Shown in pieces: positions 1 through 13,900 of a DNA stretch of 64,000 bases (the stretch's first letter is position 1; the number at the start of each line of letters is the position of its first letter). The DNA lies in NCBI GenBank assembly GCA_910574455.1, contig CAJSYZ010000007.1:2363773-2427772 (forward strand), read 5' to 3'. Source of the DNA: Trichaptum fuscoviolaceum (Eukaryota; Basidiomycota; Agaricomycetes; Hymenochaetales; Trichaptaceae). The position numbers were made by a program, and so were the translations under genes. Below the pieces are notes generated by a model. It ran no database searches and was not told the DNA's origin. It was given only the letters and a program-made list of their open reading frames with translations.

Positions 1-614
1 AGGAAGCTCAGGCCTGGAATGAGGGCGAAAATTAGACCAGCTGAAACAAGCCATCCCTACAACGCAATATATGAACATCAGCAAGCGAAGGAACATGCAA
101 GCAACTCACCCAAGTCATGACTGGGAATAGAAGGAAGAAAAGACTCTTCCAATGTTTCTTCATGTACGCCTTCGGCAATTCCACACCTATCGCGAAGACA
201 CCCACCGCCAAGATTACGCGGGTCACCTCTAGGGTAATGGTATTCACGGTGGCCGTGTCACCGCCTCCCCATGACCTGGGATCTATCAAGTTTGCTGCAT
301 AAGGTCCGATGATTACGCCAAAAAGAAAGGCGAGTGGTGCTTCTCCTATGTACAGCTTCAAATAAGATTAGCATAATTCAGGCCCCAACGTCGACGGTTG
401 TGCCCACCTTCTCGCGAATAAGCAGCGAGAACATGCCGAACTAATCAAAAGAGTCAACAGCATGTTACAAACTATGTCGTCGAGAACTCACAAGCACGAT
501 AAAGCCGCCAAGGACGGCATAGAAAATATGCGGAATCGAAACCTCGAACTAAGACAATCGTTAGCATATGTTAAATGGGACTAGTAGTTCAATACGTACA
601 GGTCTGAACGTCAT
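1..614 (-). CDS. Na+/H+ antiporter, Nha1/Sod2 type (3' end off window)
   Basis: Plasma-membrane monovalent cation/proton exchanger that would export Na+ (and K+) in exchange for H+. Five exons can be joined in phase: 614-600, 548-492, 440-408, 355-110 and 56-1. The N-terminus begins MTFRPFEVSIPHIFYAVLGG, followed by REK-LYIGEAP, the hallmark opening of fungal Nha1/Sod2 antiporters, and by a hydrophobic stretch ending PVMTWGWLVSAGLIFALIPG. These are the first transmembrane helices of the family. Introns are 50-60 nt with normal GT-AG ends; the 355 acceptor has a CTAAT branch-like motif just upstream. Start chosen at 614 because it splices in phase to the conserved FEV motif. Only about 137 residues are inside the window, so transport-core residues and the long cytoplasmic tail cannot be judged. 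Confidence 0.88.
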
Positions 615-2185
615 CGTCGATTGTCGTGGCGGTCGTGAAGAGTCGTGAAAGGGAGGCCCAGCTTTAAGCAAATAGGTGAACGATAAGAAAGGTCCTTAAG
701 AGCAGTGAGGGTTCTTGGAGCTCTCTCCCGGCTAATGATTACGAAGAGCCGAGACCGTGACAATGTTCTTGGCTGGAACTGAGGGGCAAAAGAATGCGAG
801 CTCGCTGTTAACGACGACGACGAGCAGTGTAAGAGATTGTAGACGTTGTTGAAGGATGGGCGCAATTCCGAAGCATCGGAGGGAGAGGGAGAGTTGCAGA
901 AAGCTGTGGAATATATATAAAAAGACAAAATATGCTCGCAGACTGCGCCCAAAACAGAGTGCGGCATTTCGGCACGACGACCGAAACGCCCTCCGTGGTC
1001 ATTACACTTCCCCACAAGTCCTTACTTTTCAACTTCCTTGACAGTAACTCGTGTTATCGATATGAATGCACCTCAAGGCATCCTATAAACTTTCAATACC
1101 ATCCTCATATCATTCAACACCACAATGGCAAAGACCTCTCACTTTTCTGGTCGCCAAGCGCTTGGGCAAAGCACTCGAGGAAGTCTTGGATCTCTTTGTC
1201 TTCTCTGGCTTCGCACCGATACATTATAATGAACCTCTCGATAGAATCTGGCGCTTCAGGCAACCCTTCATTTCGTGGTGAACCTGCTGTTGATGTTGCA
1301 ATACACATCACACAATTTGCACGCACTCTGCACGTTTTAACCGCACTTCCTTATGACTCACCCGCCGGTCCTTATCTCCATTGCGACTGTCCTCGGCCTC
1401 AAGTGTCGCGCTTTCTAACAAACGTTATTAACAATCTTCAACGATAGGTTACTTCTCACCGATGGTGCCCGGAACACATCCGCTATACGTCCCTGTGGGC
1501 GATTGCTGACTCTTATATCCAATCAAACACCATTCTTCAGCGCTTATTGAAAGCTTGAGCGGAGGTTCGGTCATGTGCAACTGGTACGTTCTCATACTCT
1601 ACACGTTGCAGTGTCTTTTTTGTCGAAAGAAATATTGAAAACGTGAGTGGAAGTGTTTGATTCAAAAGCCTAGCTCAATTTGTGTTAATTACAACGAGAC
1701 AGTCAAACTATGTTTGTATTACTAGACTGCCACTCTCAAATAGGAGAGGGGGATGTTATACAAGGACGGGAGTTGTTCAACTCAACGAAGTGTATAGTGA
1801 TATAGTGATCATATTTCACGGTCCACAAAATCCAACAATCGAGAGGCACTAAATACCAACAAGGTTTTTTCAATGTCTTGGCACTCACAAGATCAAAGTT
1901 TACTGACTTCGAGATGAAGGCCGATCCCCTCCCGCGTACTGATGGCTAACATTTAAAGTACTTTGCTTTCCAAGTTTGTCCAACTTCAGACATCCAGAAA
2001 GTTCTTCTTTCAGGTATGCCCTTGGAGCAGACCGCTCTTCCTTCATCCGTTGCAAGTGTTTTCTTAATTCATCTGAACTATGCTACTAAACAAGTGCTGC
2101 TGAAAGAAAGCCCGAAAGTGAAAAGGGTATCGACCACTCCTCTGTCTCCTGGAAACATGTACTATGCAACTCCAGAGCGCCAACA
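615..2185. other. Intergenic region without a supported gene
   Basis: About 1.6 kb between the antiporter start and the stop of the secreted-protein gene. It holds the antiporter promoter and the 3' flank of the next gene. Open frames here are short and show no conserved motif or consistent exon chain. No tRNA-like or repeat structure was seen. Confidence 0.5.
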
Positions 2186-3144
2186 TCACGAGCATACGAG
2201 AGTAGTCGTCACGATCGATGCGGCACTTGTAGCGGTGGCAGTAGCGACGTCTGTCGAGTTGCCACTGCCAGAAGCAGAAACTCCAGCAACAGCCTACAAA
2301 AATACGCGAGAAGCAACCATTAGCAAGCTAAGTTACATTCGGCAAGATTAGTGGATGGACGGATGCTTACCGCGTTGATCTCGTCCTCAGTTGCGTCTGG
2401 CACGAGGAGGTTCTGCGTGAAGATGCATCCCACGGGATCGTTCGCGACGTCGCAAGTGTTGCCCTTTGCTGTCGGGTCACCAATAGTGCCGGGAGCAAAC
2501 GTGCCAGCCTGGAGGGCATCAATCGGATTCCCCCCGATGGATGCAATCTGCTTCGCGAGCTCGAGCGTGATCGCCTTGTTGACTGCAGCAGCGTTGGGGC
2601 TTGCTGGGTCCTGGTGCTGCTGAATTGCAGCAATCTCGGGGTTGACCGCCTTGATCGACGTGCAGGGCTTCGTCGTTGCACCGACGGACCCAGAGTTGCG
2701 TTCCAATGCGCGATAGATCAGCGCGTCTGTCATGCCTTGTATATCACCAGCCGCCTTCGCGTTGGTGAAAGCCTGGTCAGCCGTTGCTTGCTGCAAGCAG
2801 TCGGTGTCCTACATGGGATACATACATATCAATGATGAGTTATTTCTAAGACGGCTTATTACTGACGGTGATTTTTCCTAAGCCTGCGCTTGCAGCGGCA
2901 GCACCCAGGAGGCCAAAGACCGAATCAACAATCCCATCGGGGTTGTTCTTGTTGAGGCTTGTCTGTACCGAGGTAAGGAACTTCTGATGAGAGTGCTCTA
3001 TGGAAGGTTCGAAACGTCAGTCGAGTTAACAGCGATCGAAGCTGAAAACTTGTGCTAACCCTGAGGAACTTCGCGTTTGATAGGCAGAGCGGAAGCCACG
3101 CACACAACGACGAGAGTGACAAAGGCTTTCTTGAAGTACGACAT
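2186..3144 (-). CDS. Conserved fungal small secreted protein (unknown function)
   Basis: Four exons join in phase (3144-3060, 2997-2867, 2808-2371, 2293-2186) to give 253 residues. The N-terminus MSYFKKAFVTLVVVCVASA is a signal peptide, followed by a KR pair that could be a Kex2-type processing site. The middle is conserved-looking, with the stretch SPNAAAVNKAITLELAKQIA and cysteines at CTSIKAV, NTCDVAND and GCIFTQ that may form disulfides. The C-terminus is Ser/Thr/Ala-rich, short and weakly hydrophobic, ending TTTLVCS. From memory, similar proteins occur across Agaricomycetes, but no biochemical role is recognised. Two in-frame stops that break up the raw frames lie in introns, so the gene looks intact. 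It could be a cell-wall or extracellular effector-like protein; that is inference. Confidence 0.75.
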
Positions 3145-4128
3145 GTTAAACGATGAGGCTGTTTCGAGACGAATAGGATTGTCGATCAAAATAGAAAGGA
3201 GTGGAAGTGCAGACTGTTTCGCAAACCCATCAGTAAGTAATCATGAAGCATCATCTACAAGTCGACGTACGTATAGCGATAGTTCAGACGAAGTAGAACA
3301 AGAACCAGTCTTGCAAGGAAGAACGGAAAAAGAATATGAAGGTGAAAGAGGGGGAAAGAGAATAATACCGAACACGGTGAAATCGAGCTCGTGCTCTTAT
3401 ACTCCGTTATCCCCAAGAAAGGCCATTTTCCTGGATTTCTTCCAGCTCAATATCGGGACTTTTAGACCGGGCGAAAGGATACCGTAATTATGAGTAATAT
3501 GAGTTGTTAAGCGCTCCCTCTGAGCCTGACAACGGATAGCTCGAGTCGATCTCAGTCCATGACTACAATTGCCATTCGCTGTTTTATGCCCCTTCCTTTT
3601 CTGATTTTCGCAAGCGCCGAAAATCACTGCCATAGTAATTATAGACCATTCCATGTCGACGGACAAGGCCAAGGCACCGAAGCAGTCCACGGTTGCGATA
3701 GGTACCAAAAGGTCCAATTTCCCGAGGTCAATCGACTTCTGAGCTGGGAATTCTCTATTTTCTTTTCACAAAGAACACGGATACCATGGGTACAGGACAC
3801 GCTGTGGTGCATCACTTACTTATTCTTGCTTATGGCTTTTGGGACACGGAACCAATATAAGCTCGGCCTTGATTGTTGTCTGCCGGAAAGTGATTTTGAC
3901 ATCTGAGAGTTGCGCCAATGGTTCGTGCCTTCGGCCACAATTTGATGTTGTAGGATAAACCTCCTATCGGATAGAGCTCATCGGTATCAAGCACATACAT
4001 AGGTATTCGAAATGATTGACTAAGACGTGACGAAAAGACCATCTATATGCGAACTTCCTCATTGTTCTTCTTGGACAATGCCTGTAGATCTTGCTCTAGA
4101 GAGATGGCGCATTTCAATTTCCAAGAAT
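3145..4128. other. Intergenic region
   Basis: About 1 kb holding the promoter of the secreted-protein gene and the 3' flank of the mitochondrial-protein gene. Open frames on both strands are short and look like chance. Nothing else seen. Confidence 0.45.
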
Positions 4129-4774
4129 TCATTGAACAAGGTTTTTGAACTCACGGATGCCCCATACATGCGACCTAAGGTTGAGGAATTCTAAGAAGTA
4201 CACTTAAGCACCGAAGGTCGACGCAATAATATAGTTCGACACATACCGACGTCAAGGCCATCATAAATCTTCTTAATTTCGGCACGAAGTCGCGACAAGT
4301 CATCTTTGGATGCCGAGGTCTTCGCAAGCGCCTTGAGGTCTTTTTCGACAGCTTCTATTCGTCTCACATGCGATGAGACCTATAAGCCATTGTTAGAGGT
4401 GACCTCAACCCATAGCACTTTCTGCCGGACGTGCCTTTTCGGTACTTGCTTGAAGCTCGAGTACGCTGGCCTGTAAAGCCGCAGAGGCCTGCTTGTACTC
4501 TTCTAAAAGGTGGTATGCGGCAAAAGATGAAGCAAGGGAGAATCCAAGAAGGAAGCCGACAATTCTAGGGTGTCTATTAGACGGTGAAATTTGTGTTTGA
4601 GTCGATGAGCACACACCCTCCTCTGAATCCGCCGACTGGTTGTTTTGCATGGACTGTGGACACCGAAGCCGCCTGACCCTCGGCTCTGGCCACGATGCTG
4701 TTAGAGAAACATCTTGAGGACAGCCTAGCAGGGCTTCTCGCAAGCATAGAACATGATTGTCGCAGCAGCGACAT
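4129..4774 (-). CDS. Mitochondrial small coiled-coil protein (unknown)
   Basis: Four exons (4774-4617, 4573-4435, 4379-4247, 4190-4129) join in phase to 163 residues. The N-terminus MSLLRQSCSMLARSPARLSS is a typical mitochondrial presequence: basic, Ser-rich and free of acidic residues. Next comes a single hydrophobic helix, HPRIVGFLLGFSLASSFAAY, then a helical, coiled-coil-like stretch (LLEEYKQASAALQASVLELQ, then RRIEAVEKDLKALAK). The end, VEFLNLRSHVWGIRE, matches what I recall of fungal homologues. The second intron appears to use a GC donor (GAAAAG|GCACGT), because no GT donor there keeps the frame. The protein is probably inner-membrane anchored, role unknown. It is transcribed divergently from midasin. 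An alternative end using the GTGAGT at about 4153 is possible. Confidence 0.7.
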
Positions 4775-4990
4775 AGCTGGTGGTTGAGAGCAGACACTGA
4801 CGAACTTGAAGTGACAGGGACCCGTGATTAGCATCCGCGCTAAATTATGTCAGCGAGACGGGCGCCTACTATTCGGTGCCGCCCACGGCAGCAAATAATT
4901 TTCTTGACTTGGTGTGCTTGCCAGTGAAGGCGCGTTTCGCGTCCATAGTCGACATTCCCCTCCTACCTCCCTGAGCAGCTCTGCTCATTG
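4775..4990. promoter_or_regulatory. Shared divergent promoter region (mitochondrial protein / midasin)
   Basis: Only 216 bp separate the two start codons, so both genes must share upstream DNA. No clear TATA box was recognised. Confidence 0.4.
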
Positions 4991-7900
4991 ATGGACAACA
5001 TGGAGGCCCTTTGGGACTTTCCAAGTCCTCTTTCTATCAATGTTCGTCTTCAGATATTCCGCTTGTTTCAAGTTGTACCAGTAAACTCGACATTGGCTGT
5101 CTTGCAACAAACACAAAATGGATCTATGCTACTTTCTCAACTATCTCGCTTCATGGTTAAACCTGCATATACATTGCCAATCACCCAAGCCTTTCGTCCG
5201 CTACTTGTAGACCTCTGTGTGCGATGGTTGGACGATGACGAAAATCTTTACGAGAAGTTCGAAGCCCTTGCTCTTTTGGTTGAAGTACATGAAGAGATTT
5301 ATCCGTATGTCCTTACTATCTTTATATCTATTGTGTATGATCTTCCTAACATCGAAGCAGAGTTCTCTATCGCTTTCTCCGGGCACATTTTCTCCGGGGA
5401 CCACTAGACGAGCTCAAAAGCTCTCTAAATGGGACCGATTTCCGCCTGCTGCACTCGGTCCTTCTTTCATATTATCGGATTCTACGCGCCACACCATCGC
5501 TCCCGGAGGAATTAGGATGGGATTTACTACCTCTCTACGAGCTTTTTAATACACCCCACCCGGATCAAGGCGTTGTTTGGTTGGCTATTAGGTGTTATGC
5601 TCTGCAAGCAGGAACAAGCGAGGCACGTCGAGAGGCCATCGAAAATGAGATTTTGGGAGAGCGTGGCGAAGAAGATTGTGATGTCTATTACGGGGAAGAC
5701 GTAGCGGGAGTATCGCAAGTCGCGGATGGTTGGGTTCTTCCTGTGCTGGAAGCTCAGAGAGTTCAACAGTACAGAGATCGACTTCTTCAATGCGATGACT
5801 ATTTCTCTGAGGACACCGTCTCGGACATCTCATTGCAGGCATCGGACTTAAGGTTCGTTTCTCCTCCAATATCTCATGGTTCGATTTATCTCATAGACAG
5901 CGTTTGAAGTCCTCGTACTGCAGATGTGCATGGCATATTGCTTGTGAGGGAACCTGCCCCGAGGGTCATCAAATCATCGCTGGTACCGACTTCGTCGGCC
6001 GTTATTGCCCTTCGCCAAATAGGTGTCGACATATCTCTTCGCCGTCCTACCCTCCTAACATCCGCGCCATCATCTGGTAAAGCCACTTTGGTCAACCACC
6101 TCGCTGGCCTACTATTCCCGACGTCAAGTAACCAGGTTGTTACGATTCATCTAGCGGATACATCGCTCGACCCTCGCTCCTTGTTGGGCTCTTATGTCTC
6201 TTCTCATACGCGACCTGGAGAATTCGAGTGGAAGGAAGGCGTTCTGGTGAAGGCGATGCGAGAGGGGAAATGGCTGCTTCTGAAGGATATCGATCGTGCA
6301 AGCAGCGAAGTGCTTGGCCTAATTGCACCTTTAGCTGAATCCCTCGACGACACAAGGCCCATCGGCTCGAAGGCTACCCTTTCAATCCCAAATCGGGGCC
6401 ACGTAGAAGCAATAGAATCCTTCCATATGTTTGCAACGCGATCGGTTGAAAACACTATTCCTCCGCTCTTTTTAGGGTCCCAAAAGTGGCATGAAATCAC
6501 TATAGCAGAGAATTCCATGAGTGATCTGCACCGCATATTGGAGTCGAAATTCCCTGATATATCAGGACCAATCGCGGACGCTTTGACGGACATCTGGCTG
6601 ACTGTCCGCTCCCTACCTGCCGTCGCATCAGCACGTTCGTTTGGCATTCGTGACCTGGAGAAGTTTTGCAATCGTGTTTCGTCCCTTTTCCGTGACCTAA
6701 AGTTGTCGTCGTACGTTGGTGATGGTGACGAAATCATGGACAAGTCGCTTTCTGCGCTGCTTCCGAACCCATCAGTTCGGGAAGACATATACCTAGAGGC
6801 AAGGGATGTATTCTTCTCCGCTGGTGCCAATAGCAGGGGGGCTGCTACTCGGAGGGATGCTATTGCTTCGCTAATCGGTGAAAAGCTAGGACTCTCTGAG
6901 GAAATTCGAGAGTGGGTTTTGAAACGCAGAATGCCAGTTTTCGCCGTTGAAAAGGACGTGGATGGTAGGCCCGCAACTGTCAGGGCGGGTAGGACTCTTC
7001 TACCCGTTAGACCCACGAATGGCTTAACTACTGGCAACCCAGTTCGGGGCTTCATAATGCATAAACAGGCTATCCGCCTTATCTCTCAGGTAGCTGCTTG
7101 TGTCGCTGCTGTTGAGCCTGTTCTCTTAACGGGTGAGACTGGTACAGGAAAAACGAGCATCGTCTCTCACCTCGCTTCTCTCCTCAACAAGCCACTTATC
7201 TCACTGAACATGTCAAACCAATCCGAGGCGTCGGACCTTGTCGGCGGGTTCAGACCCGTAAGCGCACGTATACCTGCTATGGAACTCCATGAACGTTTTT
7301 CGGCGCTTTTCCTGAGTACGTTTAGTAGCAAGAAGAATGTGGCCTTTAGGCAGAGTACTGATAAGGCCGTGGCCGAGTCAAAGTGGAAAGCGGCTGTGAA
7401 GCTATGGGGGGAAGCTTCGAAGCTAGCTCTCAAAAAATTGAACGAAGAGCTGAAAGAGTCTTCTCAGTAAGAGTTTTTTGTTTATCACAATCATTTTCCG
7501 CACACTGACTGTCACTGTTAACTTAGGCCCCAGGATATCCAGGTGTCCGATGATCTCGACTCCCAAGCTCCGCGTAAAAGGAGGAAGCTCGACTCTGCGA
7601 AACTCAAGACTTCAGTTTCTAATTGGACATCATTTCAGTCAGACGTACTGCACTTTGATACCCAGCATGTGCGCAACAAGGGCAAATTTGCTTTCCATTA
7701 TGTTGAAGGTCCATTGGTAAAGGCAATAAGGACGGGTGCTTGGTACGTTTGAAGCTTTGCCTGTCTGTGCGCGGAATACTCATTGACACCCAATAGGGTT
7801 CTTTTGGACGAAATAAATCTAGCGTCTCCAGAGACATTGGAGTGCATTGCTGGGCTTCTACAGAGTCCAACTGCATCTATCATCCTGAGCGAGCAAGGTT

Positions 7901-10900
7901 CTCTGGAGCCCGTCCCTCGCCATCCGGAGTTCCGTCTGTTTGGATGCATGAACCCGGCCACGGACGTTGGTAAAAGGGACCTTCCTAGTCACATCAGGGC
8001 GAAGTTTACTGAGCTTGCCGTACCGTCTCCGGATGAGGATCAAGACGCGTTACTCAGTCTGATCAACTACTACATTGGGCATCTGACGATGACGGACAAG
8101 TCGGCGGTGTTCGATGTCGCACAATACTATACGAGCGTGAAGGCACTTGCAGAAGCTGGGAAACTTGCTGATATGTCCAACCGGAAACCTCACTACAGCA
8201 TGCGAACATTATCCCGTGCACTAACATTCGCTGCTGACACAATCCAGAGTTTTGGTTTGCGGCGCTCCCTTTATGAAGGTTTCACTATGACCTTCACGAT
8301 GGTTTTGGATCGCGAAAGCACAGACGTTGTGTTCGATGTTGCGCGTCGTACTATTCTGTCCAGCGTGAAGAACGTTACCCACTTCCTTTCGCAACAGCCT
8401 ACCGCTCCGACTAATTCATCGGAGAAGCCATTGGTCCAGATAGGCCATTTCTGGCTTTCCTCGGGACCGAACGAGTTAAATGACATGACAGACTATATCC
8501 TTACGCCATCGGTTCAGAAGAAGCTTACTGACCTGTCTCGCATAATCACGACAAGGAGATATCCTATTCTTATTGAGGGTCCGACCTCAAGTGGGAAAAC
8601 GAGTGCGATTAGCTACCTAGCTCGCCGTACTGGCCACTCGTTCGTTCGCATCAACAATCACGAACATACTGACATCCAAGAATATCTTGGGTCGTATGTC
8701 TCAGATCCACAGACAGGGCGGCTAGTTTTCCGTGATGGGCTTCTCGTTACGGCGCTGCGTCAAGGACATTGGGTCGTCCTTGATGAATTGAATCTTGCAC
8801 CAACGGATGTATTGGAAGCTCTTAACCGTCTGCTCGACGACAATCGCGAGTTGGTTATCCCGGAGACTCTTGAAGTAGTAAAACCACACCCCAACTTTGT
8901 GCTGTTTGCTACGCAAAACCCCTCTGGCATTTATGGTGGTAGAAAGGTACTTTCGCGTGCTCTTCGTAACCGATTCTTGGAGGTCCACTTCGACGATATG
9001 CCATCTTCCGAACTAGAAGACATTCTGTGCGAAAAATCTAGAATTCCTCCTTCATACAGTCGACGTATGGTTGGGGTCTTTGACGAACTAAGGAAAAGAA
9101 GGCAATTGGGTCGCATTTTTGAGGGAAAGCAGGGCTTTGCTACTCTCAGAGATCTTTTCCGTTGGGCAGGCAGGGAAGCGCACAGTTATGATGATCTAGC
9201 CGAGAACGGATATATGCTTCTAGCTGAGCGAGCTCGACACCCTGAGGACAAGCAGGTGGTAAAGGAGGTCATCGAGAAAGTTCTGAATGTATCGATTTCA
9301 GAGGATAAACTCTACACCGCTGATGTCGAAGGTCTCAGTGCATCATCGCAGAGTACAATTGTTTGGACGAAGGCTATGACGAGATTATATGTTCTGATCT
9401 CTCGAGCTCTTCAATGCAACGAACCCGTACTTCTCGTCGGTGAAACGGGATCTGGTAAAACATCTGTTTGTCAGGTTTATGCAGAGCTCAAGCACAAAGA
9501 GCTTCGGACAGTCAATTGTCATCAGAACACCGAGGCATCCGATATCATTGGAGGTTTGCGACCAGTACGCCACGATACGTCACGAGAAGATGAAGCTATT
9601 TCTACAGCTGTTGCTGCTCTAGAGCGATTTGGTATCACGGCGAATCCAAACGATAGGGAGGCTTTGCGAACTCTCATCTCCGCACAGCTCGCTTCAGATA
9701 TCATTGATTCAGATCGCATCGTTCTCTCTCATGCTCAAGATGTACTCGCGGCGAGCACAGCTATTTTGGGTTGGCAAGATGGGCCGCTTGTCAGTAGTAT
9801 GCGGTTGGGGGACGTTTTTCTTCTGGACGAAATCTCGTTGGCCGACGACTCAGTGCTTGAGCGCTTAAACAGTGTCCTTGAACCATCTAGAACACTCATA
9901 TTAGCTGAAAAAGGAGGGGAGAAGGTGGAGGACTTTGAGATTGTTGCTTCTGAGGAGTTCAAATTTGTCGCCACAATGAATCCGGGCGGGGATTTCGGAA
10001 AAAAGGAACTATCACCAGCTCTGCGAAATCGCTTCACAGAAATATGGGTACCATCAATTATGCAGCGTAGTGATCTAGAACAAATTGTGGCTAAATCCTG
10101 GAAATGCGAAGACCTTTCATCCTTAACTGCACCGATCCTAGACTTTACTGACTGGATCAGTCAGGAGTTGAAAGATGGTGCCATCTTAACTCCGAGAGAT
10201 ATCTTAGTACGTCCATTTCTTACAAAAACTCGCAGTCCAATTTTAATAAGGATAAATGTAGAGTTGGGTGACATTTTGCAACACTATGTATGGCATATCG
10301 GCATTGTCTCCAAATTTACTATATGTGAGAGACAAATGGTTTTACCCCTTCTCTTATCGTTCTTACGATTAACTTGGTAGGTACATGGTGGTCAAATGGC
10401 GATCGTAGATGGCCTTTCAAGTCTCTCGCAGCTCTCTGGTTGGTCTCAGGAGTCCCTCCTGTCACTGCGACGACGGGCAAGCAACTGCTTGGAAGGACTC
10501 GTCTCGTCTCAGCATTCTTTGGAAAGTATTTGCAATTACGAAATAGGAGCATTGGATGGAGCGTTTAGAATGGGACCATTCTCCGTCCCTCTTGGTTCAT
10601 TTCCAGCAGTCAACAAGGACTTCAATTTCAGTGCCCCAACAACGAAAGAGAATGCTTTCCGATTACTCCGAGCGTGTCAAGTCACAAAGCCAATTCTACT
10701 TGAGGGGAGCCCGGGGGTGGGTAAAACAAGTCTTGTCGCTGCTCTCGCTGCTGCAGCTGGGCAGAAACTCTACAGGATTAATTTATCGGAACAAACTGAC
10801 CTTGTAGACCTCTTCGGGTCAGATCTTCCGATAAATGGTACTAATGCGGGAAATTTTGCATGGTCTGATGCAGACTTCCTAACAGCACTAAAAGAAGGAC

Positions 10901-13900
10901 ATTGGGTGCTTCTGGACGAGATGAATCTGGCTTCTCAGTCCGTTCTCGAAGGACTGAACGCGGTATTTGACCATCGCGGCACAGTTTATATACCAGAGCT
11001 CGACCGTAGCTTCTCCCGGCACCCTGATTTCCGCATTTTCACAGCACAAAACCCATTGAATCAAGGGAGCGGAAGGAAGGGTCTTCCAAAATCTTTCCTC
11101 AACAGGTTCACGAAGGTGTACGTGGAGCAACTAACTACAGCCGACCTTTTCCACATCTGCCATCATTTATATCCCACGATCTCTACCTCGACTTTACAAC
11201 AAATGATCCAGTTTAACAGTCGGCTGCACGAAGAGGTTGTTGTGAAAAGATCATTCGGGGTTGATGGTCAGCCGTGGGAATTTAATTTGAGAGACATAAT
11301 GCGCTGGGCATCCCTTCTATGTCGCGAAGGAAAAGACGTGGATGAGCCATGGAAGTACTTGAACACGGTTTATGTGTCCCGCTTCCGTCAAGCTGATGAT
11401 AGACATGCACTGATCGTGCTTTTCGAGTCGATTTTTGCTACGCAGAACATATTGACATCACTTCAACCCCGTTCAGTCATAACACCAACAACCTTTTCTA
11501 GTGGCTCCAGCACCGTAGCTAGAGGTGAAAAGACCGAGCGCAAAATTTGTTCTCGCTTCCTGGTGTCAAAGAATAGCGCTTATGACACTGCACTCACTTG
11601 CATTGCGGAGAATTGGCTTGCTATAGTCACTGGACAGGAGAAAAGTGGCAAGACCAGCTTCGTTAGATCTCTTGCTGCTCTTGCTGGCCAAACGCTGCGG
11701 GAACATTCGTTAAGTAATTCCAGCGATACTTCCGACCTTATCGGAAGCTTTGAACAGCTCGACAACGGCTATAAAACGGATATGCTTTGTCGCTTACTCC
11801 ACCGACACGTTTTGGCAATCGAAGCCCGAGTTTCTACTGGACACATAACACTCTTCATGACCTTCAGTAAGCTGAAAGTCGATTTTCTCAGGGCATCAAA
11901 CTCAAGGTCAATGATGGATCTGCTGGGTGTGGCACGGGTATTAGTGAATATCCTGGATGAAACCGGCTATCGAGAGGACGCAAGCGCTTTGTCGGAGTAT
12001 CTACTTGCATTGGAGCAACAAGAGACTCAAGGAGTTTCATTCGGATGGGTGGACGGACCGCTCGTTGAAGCCATGAAGCACGGAGACTGGCTATTGTTGG
12101 ATAACGCAAACCTTTGCAGTCCGACGGTCTTGGACAGGTTAAATTCTCTGTGCGAGTTGCATGGATCGCTCATTCTCACTGAGAAAGGATTAGACCAACG
12201 GCCGCTCGTCCCTCATCCAAATTTTCGTCTTATTATGACCGTTAACCCGCGTCAGGGCGAGATCTCTCGAGCAATGAGAAACCGAGGTATCGAGATCTTT
12301 TTGCGTCCAACTGAGATGCTCGATATTGAAGAGGATTTGCTACGTGCCAACCGCGTTTGTTCGATTTCTCCATCACGGACACGTACCTTTAGTGTTACAC
12401 GTCACTCGTTTGATTTATACCGCCGCTCGTTGCTCCCAGCTATTCGAGGTTCTCACGAGTGGAACTCAACGGTTCGAGCTTCCGGTGTACTTAATGAGGA
12501 CTATTTCGCCGCCCATTCAATCTACTACCTTGACGCCATTTCTGGGGCCGGCTTCTTACCCGAAGAAGTCCTCGCGCTGTTCTCGTTGGAGATATCGTTA
12601 TTTCATTACCCTGCGTACACTCATCGCTCCTTCAAAGTGAAATCTACGAGACAGAACATTCCAAATTCTTTAGAATCGTTGTTGTATTCTTCATCTGACA
12701 TCCGTCACCTTCTGAACCGCACTACCAGTTCGGAGAATAAAGCGACACCTAGTGCCATCGATACGAGAAAATACTGGGTATGGCATTGACCTCCTTTCCA
12801 TAAGGACTTTATCTTACCTAACGTTACCTTAGCCCTTTTCAGAATTCATTTGCGCACCTTACATTAACTGGATGCGGGATGTGGATCTTGAATACTACAC
12901 TCGCCTTCGCGAACGCCTAGAGATCCTTATAATATCTGAATTCTTGCAGAACTTATCGGCTAAACTTCGGTCCAGAATACCTTCCTTAGATTCGGGTGAA
13001 TTCAACGATGAAAACATTCGACCTTCTTTGCCTCCCGTAGCAAATTTAGCACTGGTTGACTTCGTCTCAGGTTTTCCGAAAGTCCTACATCGAGTGTTAG
13101 ACGGTGAACAGGGATTGTCATTCCTAGTAAGTAAGGTTGAGCTAGTCTTCGTCCTGCCTGTATCTAATTTTTATTCGTGGCAATAGAGCAAAGCAACATC
13201 GTCTGCACTATTAGATCTGGCACACTATGCACGCTTCCTCGCTCTTTCTGTCAATTCTCATGCTTGCGATATGTCAACAGTTTTCGTTGTAGCTGGATGG
13301 ATGAACGCACGCATGGGAAATAACTTGCCTCCTATCTTACATCCATTCCTCGAACTGACGAACTCAATACGCCACACCTTCGCTCTCTCCTCTGGCGAAG
13401 CGCTTTGCGAAATGTGGAACGCACTTTATTACCACCCTTTGGTTTTGAAGGAATCAAGCACCGTGAAACGGCTTTTGGCACTTCTTCCACTTCATCAAGT
13501 AAATGAGGACAACAGATTGCGTAAGTGAACCGTATGCTATTTGGACCTCGCGCTAACAACTCGCTAGGCGTGAGCAAAAGAATAGTCGAATTAGCCGCCT
13601 TGGATCGCGCTTATGGTGAAATGGGCCAGGAGCAAGTTAACCTGTTGTCAAAAGGCACGATAGAGTTGGGGCAGGTTCGTCGAAGTTATAGAATGCTGAA
13701 CTCGAGGATTTTCTCTTATACACTTTTTGTCAGAATGATGTGGATGGATTTGAGCGCTTTGCAGGGCTCAGTTACTCCAGCGCATCTATCTTAGCTCTTG
13801 AACTTGATTATGTCGCGACTCTGGACCAGTACTCTTATTGCGAGGTGAGTGAGCTTCACCGACCAGCCTGTCTTGCTCGAACTATTCACATTAGTTACAT

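Noticed and set aside
932..1447. 171-codon plus-strand frame between the antiporter and secreted-protein genes
   Set aside because: Composition is random-like, no motif, no flanking splice or promoter features; judged a chance frame.
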